From the NCBI RefSeq assembly GCF_051414035.1, contig NZ_JBLKNW010000001.1, positions 310,001-374,000 on the forward strand: a stretch of DNA of 64,000 nt, written 5' to 3'. The position numbers and the translations under genes are program-made. Below the pieces are notes generated by a model. It saw nothing but the letters and a program-made list of their open reading frames with translations. It was not told the origin of the DNA and searched no databases. Below, one piece after another: positions 1 through 8,870 of the stretch (positions are counted from its first letter, which is position 1; each line of letters begins with the position of its first letter). This DNA is from Halosimplex amylolyticum (GTDB lineage Archaea > Halobacteriota > Halobacteria > Halobacteriales > Haloarculaceae).

Positions 1-1
1 G

Positions 2-364
2 AGCGAGTTCCCGCGCCCGGGCAACCACTACGGCGTCTCGAAGGCCACCGGCGAGATCCTCGGGCGGTACTACCACGACGAGTACGGCATCGCGGTCTGC
101 AACATCCGCATCGGGAACCTCACGAAGGGCCACCCACCGATCGACTACGAACGCGGCCAGGCCATGTGGCTCTCCTACCCCGACTGCGCGCGAATCCACC
201 GCTGCGCGCTGGAGGCCGACTACGGCTTCGAGATCGTCTACGGCATCTCCGACAACGACCGGAAGTACTACTCGCTGGAACGTGCTCGCGAGGTGCTGGG
301 ATACGACCCCCAGGACAACTCCGCAGAGTGGGACGCCGACGAGAAAGTCGTCGACGCGGAGTAA
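2..364 (+). CDS. NAD-dependent epimerase/dehydratase, Azf-like, C-terminal part (5' end outside window)
   Basis: The open frame enters from the left edge and gives 120 residues before TAA. It starts just before an extended-SDR active-site motif (YGVSK, Tyr and Lys catalytic), then RIGNLTKGHPP, the segment that closes over the substrate, and the conserved C-terminus VYGISDNDRKYYSLERARE followed by LGYDPQDNSAEW. This C-terminus is what I associate with haloarchaeal Azf, an NAD-dependent glucose-6-phosphate dehydrogenase of the oxidative pentose phosphate pathway built on the epimerase fold. Uronate dehydrogenase or a nucleotide-sugar epimerase are alternatives that the missing N-terminus would decide. 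The Rossmann domain lies outside the window. The tail of this gene is duplicated immediately downstream. Confidence 0.75.
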   Translation, partial: SEFPRPGNHYGVSKATGEILGRYYHDEYGIAVCNIRIGNLTKGHPPIDYERGQAMWLSYPDCARIHRCALEADYGFEIVYGISDNDRKYYSLERAREVLGYDPQDNSAEWDADEKVVDAE

Positions 365-365
365 T

Positions 366-380
366 TCCGACCGTTTTTCC
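366..380 (+). terminator. T-tract terminator candidate
   Basis: A run of five T (374-378) lies about 10 bases after the TAA of the Azf-like gene. Short T-tracts without a stem are the usual archaeal termination signal. It sits just before the broken second copy of the gene end. Confidence 0.35.
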
Positions 381-390
381 CGGCGACCGG

Positions 391-741
391 CATCGGGATC
401 GTCTACGGCATCCTCGCGAGCGGAGCGAGGGCTCGACAGGCGGGCGCTGCGCGGCCGACCAGCGGGAGACCGCGACGTGAGCGAACGGCGCCAGCCGTGA
501 GCGAAGCGAGTCTGTCGGCGTCTCCGACAACGACCGGAAGTACCTCTCGCTGGAGCGCGCGAGAGAAGTCCTCGGCTACGACCACCAGGACAACTCCGCC
601 GAGTGGGACGCTGACGAGAAGGTCGTTGAAGACGACGAAGCCCGGTCGCGAAACCCGAGGCTAGATCCGGTTTTCGCCCTCCGTCTCGAAGCCAGACACG
701 GCGTGTCGGCGGTCGGTCGCCGTCTGGCAGTTCGTTCGTGA
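391..741 (+). pseudogene. Broken second copy of the 3' end of the Azf-like gene
   Basis: 391-412 repeats the stretch encoding IVYGI, and 517-636 repeats the stretch encoding GVSDNDRKYLSLERAREV and then LGYDHQDNSAEWDADEKVV, closely matching the end of the gene at 2-364. Between the two halves lie about 100 extra bases (413-516) made of GAGCGAAGCGAG-type hairpin sequence that put in-frame stops between them. Differences from the upstream copy are mostly at third codon positions, as expected of a homologous coding copy that diverged before it decayed. The frame then runs on to a TGA at 739-741. There is no start codon or Rossmann domain, so it is a gene-end remnant. Confidence 0.8.
413..516. repeat. 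Hairpin-forming GAGCGAAGCGAG-type insert
   Basis: The segment contains a short inverted repeat around 413-430 (CCTCG arms) and a GTGAGCGAAGCGAG-type unit near 496-511, like those at 13.3-13.7 kb and 34.86-35.0 kb. It interrupts the duplicated dehydrogenase tail, which implies insertion into what was once coding sequence. Confidence 0.55.
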
Positions 742-787
742 TTCTCCTGACCGATGGACAGTTCGTTCTGTCGCGACGCTGGCCCGC

Positions 788-1123
788 TCACTCCGAGAGC
801 ATCTCTTGCACGTCGCCCAACAGCTCGGGGGCGGACTCGAGACCGCGGTATCGGACTTCCCCGTTGCGCTGGTCGAACTCGAGCCAGCCGACCGATTCCA
901 GCTTCGGTAGGTGTTTGTGAACGAGCACCGTGGGGAGATTTTCGCGGTCGCCGTCGGGCATTCGGGTGTCGATGTAGTCGCCGATCTCGTCGATAGTCGC
1001 GGTGTCCCCGGCGGCCTCGTTCTCGAAGTAATTGATTATCTCCCTCCGCAGGTGATGGGCCAGCGCTCCCAGTATCTCGTCGACCGCGTTCGCTTCCTCC
1101 GGATAACAGTCAGCGGGAGGCAT
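788..1123 (-). CDS. DUF7344-like winged-helix regulator
   Basis: A 111-residue protein with one winged-helix domain. ILGALAHHLRREIINYF is the first helix pair, DEIGDYI leads into the recognition segment, and LVHKHLPKLESVGWLEFDQ followed by GEVRYRG is the wing. The order 'hLxHxHLPkLexxGhhxhD' marks the haloarchaeal DUF7344 family of ArsR-like regulators. No sensor or metal-binding residues are evident. It is transcribed away from the kinase gene, so both share the 244-base spacer. The same fold occurs twice in one chain at 8145-8789. Function is inferred from the fold only. Confidence 0.8.
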   Translation of the reverse strand: MPPADCYPEEANAVDEILGALAHHLRREIINYFENEAAGDTATIDEIGDYIDTRMPDGDRENLPTVLVHKHLPKLESVGWLEFDQRNGEVRYRGLESAPELLGDVQEMLSE

Positions 1124-1170
1124 GGTCGCAGTTCGCGTTCCGCCCCAAAAAACAGCCTCCGATTAACATC

Positions 1171-1186
1171 CTTATCGATCGTTAAG
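1171..1186. promoter_or_regulatory. Imperfect 16-bp palindrome, candidate operator
   Basis: CTTATCGATCGTTAAG reads as its own reverse complement except for one base pair. It lies in an AT-rich patch about 50 bases upstream of the winged-helix start codon and 180 bases before the kinase, so it could be the binding site of the 111-residue regulator or part of its promoter. Confidence 0.4.
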
Positions 1187-1367
1187 AATAGCTATTTCGT
1201 CACTATCATCGTGGAGAACGCGGATCCTTTCGGCGGGGTCGCTCCGTCGTCGCAGTCGTCGGGGGCGGTCCGTGCCACCGAACCGGCCCGACCGCTACGT
1301 CCCCGAAGGCTGCCGATTACTAACGGTGGCGGAATTCTTACGGGGCCCGCACGTCTGGGTTCCCTAC

Positions 1368-4300
1368 ATGAGTTCCTCTTCGCGAAGCGACGCCGAATTA
1401 CAGCGCCGAGTCCGCCAGCAGGAGACGGTGGCGGACCTGGGGCGGTGGGCGCTGGAAGCGGACGAACTCGACGGGGTGATACGCGACGCGGCGACCGCAG
1501 TCACGGAGACGCTCGATACCGACTTCTGCGAGGTGCTGGAACTCGGTCCCGAGGGCGAGCGGTTCGAACTCACGGAAGGGGTCGGGTGGCCCGCGGGGAC
1601 GGTCGGCTCGGCGACGGTGCCCGCCGAGTCGGATTCGCTGGCGGGGTACACGTTACGCACGGAGGGGCCCGTCGTCGCGGAGGACCTGGCGGAGGACGAA
1701 CGATTCGACGGCAACGACCTGCTCGTCGACAACGGCGTCGTCAGCGGGATCACTGTGATCGTCGGCCCGGTCGCGGACCCCTGGGGCGTGTTCGGCACGC
1801 ACGCGACCGAGCACCGCGAGTTCACCGACGACGACGCCACGTTCGTGCAGAACGTCGCGAACGTCGTCGCGTCGGCGGTCGAGCGGGCGGAGACGAGAAG
1901 CCGCCTCGACGAGGTGTACGGTCGCATCTCCGACGGGTTCTTCGCGCTGGACGAGGAGTGGCAGTTCACCTACGTCAACGACCGCGCGAACGAACTGATC
2001 AACCCGGAGGGACGCGACCTGGTGGGCGAGACCGTCTGGGACGCGTTCCCAGACGCCGTCAGCCGGGAGTTCAAACCGGAGTACGAGCGGGCGATGTACG
2101 AGCAGGAGACGGTCACGTTCGAGGAGTACTACCCGGACCCGCTCGACGCCTGGTTCGAGGTCCGGGCGTACCCATCCGAGAGCGGTCTGTCGGTGTACTT
2201 CCGGGAGGTCACCGAGCGCAAGGAGCGACGTCGGCGCATCGAAGAACAGGAGCGCCGCCTCTCGACGCTGATGGCCAACGTCCCTGGGATGGTGTACCGC
2301 TGTCGCAACGAGCGCGGGTGGCCGATGGAGTTCGTCAGCGAGGGGTGTCGCGACCTCACCGGCTACGACCCGGAGGCGCTGGAGCGCGGCGACGTGTCGT
2401 TCGGCGACGACGTCGTCTTCGACGCCGACCACGAGGCGCTCTGGGAGGAGGCCCAGGAGGGACTGGCCGACGACGGGACCTTCCTGACGACCTACCGCAT
2501 CGAGACGGCCGAGGGCGAGATCAGATGGGTACGTGAACGGGGCCACGAACGCTCCGAGGGCGGCGAGGTCACCGCGATCGAAGGGGTACTCATCGACGTC
2601 ACCGAGGAGGTCCGCGCCGAGCGACGGCTCGCCGAGGAGCGCGACGTGTTCGCCGAGGGACCGGCGATGGTCTTCCGCTGGCGCAACGAGGAGGGATGGC
2701 CCGTCGAGTACGTCTCCGAGAACGTCACGGACGTCCTGGGCTACGAGCCGGCGACGCTGGAGTCCGGGGAGGTCCCGTACACCGACCTGCTCCTCGACGA
2801 AGAGGTCGACCGGATCGCCGCCGAGGTCGCGGAACACAGCGACGAGACGACCGAGCGATTCAGTCACGAACCGTACCGCGTCCTGACGAGCGACGGCGAC
2901 GTCCGCTGGGTCGAAGACACGACGAAGATCGTCCGCGACGACGCCGGCGAGATAACCCACTACCTCGGCTATCTGGTCGACATCACCGAACGCAAGGAGC
3001 GCGAGCGCGAGCTACAGCGCTACGAGACCATCTTCCAGGCCGTCAACGACGGGGTGTACGTCGTCGACGAGGAGGGGCGGTTCAGGATGGTCAACGACGC
3101 CTACGCGGAGATGACCGGCTACGACCGCGAGGACCTGATCGGCGAACACGTCTCGATGGTGGTCGACGGAGTCGTCCGGGAACGGGCCAAAGAGGAGGAG
3201 GCCGCGCTCCGGGACGGGACGGCCGAGACGGCCGTGATCGAGGCGGAGCTGCAGACGGCCGACGGCGGTCGACTCCCCGCCGAAGCGACGTTCGCGATAC
3301 TTCCGACCGGGGAGGACGCCGAGCGGCGCGTCGGCGTCGTCCGCGACATCTCCGACCGGAAGGCTCGCGAGCAGGAACTCCGGCGCTACGAGCGCCTCGT
3401 CGAGAACCTCCCCGTCGGCGTCTATCGGAACACGCCCGGCCCGGAGGGCGAGTTCGTCGAAATGAACGACGCGCTCGCCCGGATCTTCGACGCGGACTCG
3501 CCGGCGGAACTGATGGGGGTCTCGGTCAGCGACCTCTATCCGGACCCCGAGACCCGCGCGGCGTTCAGCGAGCGCCTGGAGCGCGAAGGGATCGTCAGGA
3601 ACGAGGAGTTGCGACAGGAGACGCTCGACGGCCGGGAGATCTGGATCTCGGGGACGGGGATCCGGACCGAGGAGGACGGCGAGGTCTACTTCGACGGGAT
3701 CGTCCAGGACGTCACCGACCGGAAGGAGCGCGAACGCGAACTCCGGGAGACCGAACGCCGCTTCGAGGCGGTCTTCGAGGATCCGAACATCCTCGTCGGG
3801 TTGCTCGAACCAGACGGGACGGTGCTGGACATCAACGAGACGGCGATGGAGTACATCGACGCCGACCTCGTCGAGGTACAGGGCGAAGCGTTCTGGGAGA
3901 CGCCCTGGTGGGGGGCCGGCGACGACGTCCGGGACGACGTCAGGGAGTGGACCGAGCGCGCGTCCGCCGGCGAGTACGTCGAATTCCAGGCGGACCTCAC
4001 CCGCCCGAACGGCGAGCAGTACACGCTCGAAGGCTACTTCAGGCCCGTCACGGACGACGACGGCGAGGTCGTGTCGATCATCGTCTCCGACCGCGACGTC
4101 TCCGAGCGACGCGAGTACGAACGGCGACTCGCGGAGTCCGAGCAGCGCTACCGGACGCTCGCCGAGTACTTCCCCAACGGCGTCGTGACGCTGTTCGACC
4201 ACGACCTGGTGTACACGCTGGCCGCCGGACGGGGCTTCGAGGACCTCCCCATCGACCCCGACGATCTCGAGGGCGAGCAGTTCCGCGACGTCTGGCCAGC

Positions 4301-5714
4301 GCACACCGCGGACGCGCTCGAACCGGCGTTCGAGGCGGCGCTCGACGGTCGAGAGCGGGCGGTCGAGGTCGAGTACCAGGGCCGGGACTGGCTCATCCAC
4401 GGCGTCCCGATCACCGACGAACGGGGTGACGTCTTCGCCGGGATGACGATGGCCCAGGACATCACCGAGCGAAAGGAGCGCGAGCGGGCGCTCGAACGGC
4501 GGACCAGTCAGCAGGAGGCCATCGCCGAACTCGGCCAGTTCGCGCTCGAAACCGACGACGTCGACGAACTCATGCGCGAGGCGAGCCGGCAGGTGGCCGA
4601 GGTGCTCGACAACGAGTACTGCAAGGTGCTCGACCTCGACGGCGACAGACGGGAGCTTCTCCTGCGCCAGGGCGTCGGCTGGGACGAGAGGATCGTCGGA
4701 CAGGCGACCGTCGACGCCGACGACAACTCGCAGGCGGGGTACACGCTGCTCTCGGAACAGCCCGTCGTCGTCGACGACCTCGACGCGGAGACCCGATTCA
4801 GCGGCCCCGAGTTGCTCACGTCCCACGACGTCGTGAGTGGGATCAGTACGGTCATCGGCTCCGTCGAGGAGCCGTGGGGCATCCTCGGGACGCACGACAC
4901 CGGGCGATGCGAGTTCACCGACGAGGACGTCAACTTCGTCATGAGCGTCGCCAACGTCCTCGCCGAGGCCGTCGAGCGCCGCCGCTACCAGGAGGACCTC
5001 GAACAGCTGGTCGCCGACCTGGAGGAGTCCAACGAACGGCTCGAACAGTTCGCCTACGCCGCCTCGCACGACCTGCAGGAACCGCTGCGGATGGTCTCCA
5101 GCTACCTCCAGCTGATCGAACGCCGCTACGAGGACAAACTCGACGATGACGGCCGGGAGTTCCTCGAGTTCGCCGTCGACGGCGCCGACCGCATGCGCGA
5201 CATGATCGACGGACTCCTCGCGTACTCGCGCGTCGAGACGCGGGGCGACCCGTTCGAGACGGTCGACCTCGACGCGGTGCTCGCGGACGCCCGCGAAGAC
5301 CTCCGGGTGAAGATCGAGGAGACCGACGCGGCGATCACGGCCGAGTCACTGCCCGAGGTCCACGCCGACGCCGGGCAGGTTCGTCAGGTGTTCCAGAACC
5401 TGCTCGACAACGCGATCGAGTACAGCGGCGACGAGACCCCGCGGATCTACGTCTCCGCCGAACGCGCCCGCGACGAGTACGTCGTTTCCGTTCGAGACGA
5501 GGGGATCGGGATGGACCCGGTCGACGCCGAGCAGGCCTTCGAGGTGTTCCAGAGCCTCCACGACAGGGCCGACTACGACGGGACGGGGATCGGGCTCGCG
5601 CTGTCCGAGCGGATCGTCGAGCGCCACGGGGGCGAGATATGGGTCGAGTCGGAACCGGGCCAAGGCGCAACCTTTTCGTTCACGCTCCCGGCACCGGAGG
5701 ACGAAAATGACTGA
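1368..5714 (+). CDS. Multidomain sensor histidine kinase (GAF-PAS x7-GAF-HisKA-HATPase)
   Basis: A 1448-residue cytoplasmic kinase with no membrane span. Domains in order: GAF (about 17-180), seven PAS or PAS-like modules starting near 183, 300, 432, 554, 677, 798 and 927, a second GAF (1045-1205), a phosphoacceptor helix with ASHDLQEPLR (His1234) and a HATPase with LLDNAIEY (Asn1348), DEGIGM and GTGIGLAL. Linkers end in the usual ITERKERERE-type signalling helices. The two GAF domains are clearly homologous (both contain VVSGI and GTH, then EFTD), so the PAS array lies between duplicated GAFs. I chose ATG 1368 because conserved sequence starts just after it; an in-frame GTG at 1272 would add 32 unconserved residues. 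The stop overlaps the next gene. Confidence 0.9.
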   Translation: MSSSSRSDAELQRRVRQQETVADLGRWALEADELDGVIRDAATAVTETLDTDFCEVLELGPEGERFELTEGVGWPAGTVGSATVPAESDSLAGYTLRTEGPVVAEDLAEDERFDGNDLLVDNGVVSGITVIVGPVADPWGVFGTHATEHREFTDDDATFVQNVANVVASAVERAETRSRLDEVYGRISDGFFALDEEWQFTYVNDRANELINPEGRDLVGETVWDAFPDAVSREFKPEYERAMYEQETVTFEEYYPDPLDAWFEVRAYPSESGLSVYFREVTERKERRRRIEEQERRLSTLMANVPGMVYRCRNERGWPMEFVSEGCRDLTGYDPEALERGDVSFGDDVVFDADHEALWEEAQEGLADDGTFLTTYRIETAEGEIRWVRERGHERSEGGEVTAIEGVLIDVTEEVRAERRLAEERDVFAEGPAMVFRWRNEEGWPVEYVSENVTDVLGYEPATLESGEVPYTDLLLDEEVDRIAAEVAEHSDETTERFSHEPYRVLTSDGDVRWVEDTTKIVRDDAGEITHYLGYLVDITERKERERELQRYETIFQAVNDGVYVVDEEGRFRMVNDAYAEMTGYDREDLIGEHVSMVVDGVVRERAKEEEAALRDGTAETAVIEAELQTADGGRLPAEATFAILPTGEDAERRVGVVRDISDRKAREQELRRYERLVENLPVGVYRNTPGPEGEFVEMNDALARIFDADSPAELMGVSVSDLYPDPETRAAFSERLEREGIVRNEELRQETLDGREIWISGTGIRTEEDGEVYFDGIVQDVTDRKERERELRETERRFEAVFEDPNILVGLLEPDGTVLDINETAMEYIDADLVEVQGEAFWETPWWGAGDDVRDDVREWTERASAGEYVEFQADLTRPNGEQYTLEGYFRPVTDDDGEVVSIIVSDRDVSERREYERRLAESEQRYRTLAEYFPNGVVTLFDHDLVYTLAAGRGFEDLPIDPDDLEGEQFRDVWPAHTADALEPAFEAALDGRERAVEVEYQGRDWLIHGVPITDERGDVFAGMTMAQDITERKERERALERRTSQQEAIAELGQFALETDDVDELMREASRQVAEVLDNEYCKVLDLDGDRRELLLRQGVGWDERIVGQATVDADDNSQAGYTLLSEQPVVVDDLDAETRFSGPELLTSHDVVSGISTVIGSVEEPWGILGTHDTGRCEFTDEDVNFVMSVANVLAEAVERRRYQEDLEQLVADLEESNERLEQFAYAASHDLQEPLRMVSSYLQLIERRYEDKLDDDGREFLEFAVDGADRMRDMIDGLLAYSRVETRGDPFETVDLDAVLADAREDLRVKIEETDAAITAESLPEVHADAGQVRQVFQNLLDNAIEYSGDETPRIYVSAERARDEYVVSVRDEGIGMDPVDAEQAFEVFQSLHDRADYDGTGIGLALSERIVERHGGEIWVESEPGQGATFSFTLPAPEDEND

Positions 5715-6159
5715 GCGACCCGGTGCCTCGGCCGACATCCTGCTCGTCGAGGACAATCCCGGCGACGTCAGGCTGACGCGGGAGGCCTTCGAGGAGGGCA
5801 ACATCTCCAACACCCTCCACGTCGTGACCGACGGCGTCGAGGCCCTCGATTTCCTCCACCAGCGGGGCGACTACGCCGACGCCACCCGGCCGGACATCGT
5901 TCTGCTCGACCTCAACCTGCCTCGCAAGAACGGCGAGGAGGTCCTCGCGGAGGTCAGGGACGACGACGACCTCTCGTGTCTCCCGGTCATCATCCTGACG
6001 AGTTCGGAGGCCGAGGAGGACGTCGTCCAGTCGTACGAACTCCAGGCGAACGCCTACCTCACCAAACCGGTCGACCCGAGCGAGTTCATCGAGACGGTCC
6101 GGCGCTTCCAGGCGTTCTGGCTCGAAGTCGTCAAGCTCCCGTCGGACGAGGTGGAGTGA
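5707..6159 (+). CDS. Stand-alone response regulator, Rcp1/CheY-like
   Basis: A 150-residue single receiver domain. The acidic pair is in LLVEDNPGD, the phosphoacceptor is Asp68 in VLLDLNLP, followed by ILTSS and the conserved Lys in YLTKP. There is no output domain. The NPGDVRL signature and the long loop before Asp are typical of the Rcp1 group, which partners phytochrome-like and PAS/GAF kinases. Its ATG lies inside the end of the kinase gene (8-base overlap) and its TGA overlaps the next ATG, so the three genes are surely one transcript. It is the likely direct phosphoacceptor or phosphate shuttle. Confidence 0.9.
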   Translation: MTERPGASADILLVEDNPGDVRLTREAFEEGNISNTLHVVTDGVEALDFLHQRGDYADATRPDIVLLDLNLPRKNGEEVLAEVRDDDDLSCLPVIILTSSEAEEDVVQSYELQANAYLTKPVDPSEFIETVRRFQAFWLEVVKLPSDEVE

Positions 6160-7913
6160 TGTCCGGAGACGAACTCGACCTCCTCCTCATCGAGGACAAC
6201 CCCGGCGACGCCCGGCTCATCGAGGAGATGCTTCGCGAGGTCGGCGACCTCCGCCAGCGCGTCGAGGGCGACGCGGCCGGCGCGGACGGCTCGCGGATCC
6301 ACCACGAGACGACCCTCTCGGACGGCCTCGACCGGCTCGCCGAGAGCGGCACGGACGTGTTGCTCCTCGACCTCGGGCTCCCCGAGAGCACCGGCCTGGA
6401 GACGCTCGAGCGCGTGCTCGACGCGACCGAATTCGTCCCGATCGTCGTCCTCACGGGGCTGCGCGACGAGGGGGTCGGCGTCGAGGCCGTCCAGCGCGGC
6501 GCTCAGGACTACCTCGTGAAAGACGAGGTCACGAGCGACCTGCTGGTGCGCTCGATCCACCACGCGATCGAGCGCAACCGCCAGGAACGCGAGCGGGCCC
6601 GGCGGCTCGAACAACTGGAAGCGCTCAACAACCTCAACCGGGTCAGCCAGGACATCACCCACGCGGTCATCACCACGGACACCCGCGATGACCTCGAACG
6701 GACCGTCTGCGAACGACTCGTCGCCTCGGACGCCTACCGATTCGCCTGGATCGGCGAGGTGGACCGGTCGACCGACGAGGTGACGCCGCGGGTATCGGCG
6801 GGCGTCGAAGCGGGGTACCTCGACGAGATCACGGTCTCTCTCGACGGCGAGTCCGGGCCCGAGGGTCCGGGAGCGAAGGCGGTCCGGACGCAGTCGGTCC
6901 AGGTCGTCCAGAACGTCCGGACGGACCCGGCGTTCGAGCGGTGGCGCGACCGGGCGAGCGAGCGCGACTACGGCTCGGCTGCCGCGGTCCCGATCGCGCA
7001 CGAAGACCTCTTCTACGGGGTCCTGGCGGTCTACGCCGAGTCCCCGAACGCCTTCTCCGAACCGGAGGTCGAGGTCCTCGGCCGGCTCGGCGACGTCATC
7101 GGACACGCGATCACCGCCGTCGAGCGCAGGGACGCCCTGGTGAGCGACGCGGCCCTCGAGATCGAGTTCGCGGTGACCGGGGTCGCCGAGGAACTGACCG
7201 CGCTCACGGCGGACGGCCAGGCGGTCGTCGACGTCGAAACCGTGGTCCGCAGCGACAGAGGCGTCGTCGCGTACGGTCGGGCCGACGGCGTCTCGGGGGA
7301 CGCGTTCCGAGAGGCCGTCGAGCGAACGGAGGTCGTCGACGAGTTCAGGTTCCTCTCGTCGGACGGCGACGAACTCGGGTTCGAACTCGTCACGGACATC
7401 GCCACGTCGCTGGTCACCGCCGTCGCGACCCACGGCGGCCAGGTCTCCTCGGCGACGATCGCCGACGGCGAGTTACGCTTCGTCGTCGGGTTCCCGCGCG
7501 GGCGCGACAAGCGCCAGCTGGTCGAACTCGTCGAGGAGCACTGCCCCGGCGCGGTCCCCCGCGCACAGCGGACGGTCCAGCGCGACGACGACGCCGTCGA
7601 CACCGCCGCCTCGGTCATCGAGGACCGCCTCACCGAGAAGCAGCGGTCCGCGGTCGAGACGGCCGTGTTCGCCGGCTTCTTCGACTGGCCGCGGACGAGC
7701 ACCGGCGAGGAGGTCGCCGACCGCCTCGGCGTCTCGCCGGCGACGTTCACCCAGCACCTCCGGGCGGCCGAACGGAAGCTCTTCGAGGCCCTGTTCCGGG
7801 ACGAGTCGGCCGACGGGGAGTCTGCCCCGTGGACGCCACTGGAATCCGACTCCGGCAGTGACTCCGACTCCGTGACCGAGTCCCAGTCCGACTCCGGCTC
7901 TGGCTCCGATTGA
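6159..7913 (+). CDS. Receiver-GAF-HTH_10 (Bat-like) response regulator
   Basis: 584 residues starting at the ATG that overlaps the previous stop. Receiver 6-125 has IEDNPGD, Asp71 in LLLDLGLP and Lys in YLVKDEV. A GAF-like domain (about 158-320, FAWIGEVD to YGVLAVY) follows, then a bacterioopsin-activator-type beta-rich region (335-480). The C-terminal helix-turn-helix (about 492-550) has LTEKQRSAVETA, GEEVADRLGVSPATFTQHL and AERKLF, diagnostic of HTH_10. The last 25 residues are a Ser/Asp/Gly tail. Most archaeal receivers lack a DNA-binding output, so this is a candidate for direct kinase-to-promoter signalling. Targets are unknown. Confidence 0.88.
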   Translation: MSGDELDLLLIEDNPGDARLIEEMLREVGDLRQRVEGDAAGADGSRIHHETTLSDGLDRLAESGTDVLLLDLGLPESTGLETLERVLDATEFVPIVVLTGLRDEGVGVEAVQRGAQDYLVKDEVTSDLLVRSIHHAIERNRQERERARRLEQLEALNNLNRVSQDITHAVITTDTRDDLERTVCERLVASDAYRFAWIGEVDRSTDEVTPRVSAGVEAGYLDEITVSLDGESGPEGPGAKAVRTQSVQVVQNVRTDPAFERWRDRASERDYGSAAAVPIAHEDLFYGVLAVYAESPNAFSEPEVEVLGRLGDVIGHAITAVERRDALVSDAALEIEFAVTGVAEELTALTADGQAVVDVETVVRSDRGVVAYGRADGVSGDAFREAVERTEVVDEFRFLSSDGDELGFELVTDIATSLVTAVATHGGQVSSATIADGELRFVVGFPRGRDKRQLVELVEEHCPGAVPRAQRTVQRDDDAVDTAASVIEDRLTEKQRSAVETAVFAGFFDWPRTSTGEEVADRLGVSPATFTQHLRAAERKLFEALFRDESADGESAPWTPLESDSGSDSDSVTESQSDSGSGSD

Positions 7914-8144
7914 TCCCCGGTCGCCGGCTGCCGCTCGTGCTCGTCGCTCGGGCGTTCGCCGCCCGCTCGTCGGTCGACCATCGCGCCGACGTTTGCACCC
8001 GCTCGCCGGTCGGCCGTCGCTCCCAGTTGCTTGCCGGTAAACTACCGTTTCGAGCCATCTGCCTCGGAAATAACAGGATATCGGGGTTCTCCAAAACACT
8101 TAGGCAGACCGTACTTCCCCCGTGCAGGATAAGGGAGACTTACG

Positions 8145-8789
8145 ATGAGCACCCTCGAGGATACTCGCGGACGACGCCTCGGTACCCAGTCGCTGGACGC
8201 CCTCACTCACGGGGCGCGCAGACGCGTCCTCGTCGCCCTGGCCGACGCATCGGGATCGCTGAGCGAACGAGCGCTCGCCGCTGAACTCGCCGCGGCCGAG
8301 CGTGACGAGGGGGCCGAATCGGTCGACGACGAAGCGGTCGCGTCGGCTCGAACGAGGCTCTATCACGCTCACTTGCCGACGCTCGAGGACGCAGGCCTCG
8401 TCTCGTGGGACCAGTCCGACGAGACGGTGGCCCCGGCCGAGCACCCGCTCCTCGACGACGCCCGGTTCGAAGGACTCCTCCGCGGCGACGACGAGTGGGA
8501 CGACGTCCGCTCCTGCGTGACGGACGAAGACCGACTGGTCGTTCTCGACGTCCTCACGTCCCGAACGGGGAGCGTGGCGCGCGCCACCCTCGCCCGCGAA
8601 CTGGCCGCTCGCGACGCGTCGCGGTCGCCGTCGGCCGACGCCGTCCACGACGCCGCGGTGCAGTTGCACCACGTCCACCTCCCGAAACTCGAGGACGCGG
8701 GCCTGGTCGACTACGATACCGACGAGGAAACCGTCGCCTACCGGAAGAGCGAGACCCCGTCGGTCGGTGACCTGCTTGTCGGGGCGTAG
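8145..8789 (+). CDS. Tandem DUF7344-like winged-helix protein
   Basis: A 214-residue protein with two copies of the same winged-helix domain. Copy 1 (about 15-105) contains ALTHGARRRVLVALA and LYHAHLPTLEDAGLVSWD; copy 2 (about 115-205) contains VTDEDRLVVLDVLTS and LHHVHLPKLEDAGLVDYD. The tight similarity around HxHLPxLEDAGLVxxD shows an internal duplication, giving a chain that could bind a palindrome as a pseudo-dimer. No ligand-binding domain is visible. The 231-base spacer upstream is AT-enriched near 8085-8105 and has GGGAG about 10 bases before ATG. It follows the signalling cassette in the same direction but is probably separate. Confidence 0.8.
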   Translation: MSTLEDTRGRRLGTQSLDALTHGARRRVLVALADASGSLSERALAAELAAAERDEGAESVDDEAVASARTRLYHAHLPTLEDAGLVSWDQSDETVAPAEHPLLDDARFEGLLRGDDEWDDVRSCVTDEDRLVVLDVLTSRTGSVARATLARELAARDASRSPSADAVHDAAVQLHHVHLPKLEDAGLVDYDTDEETVAYRKSETPSVGDLLVGA

Positions 8790-8870
8790 ACCCCGCTTAC
8801 TCCGTCCGGCAGCGGCTTCGACCGGGGATATCGACCTGGGGCGCCGACCGCATCCGCGGTCGCCGCTCAC

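Noticed and set aside
1272..1367. Upstream GTG start adding 32 residues to the kinase
   Set aside because: The extra sequence has no homology-like features, and the GAF-type sequence begins soon after ATG 1368.
1653..2960. Long open frame antisense to the kinase gene (435 codons), and similar ones at 3012-5069 and 6054-7433 on the minus strand
   Set aside because: High G+C genes with codons ending in G or C produce long open antisense frames. The translated products lack domains and repeat patterns such as LLDD/VDR that mirror the sense strand; the sense frame has clear PAS, GAF and kinase motifs.
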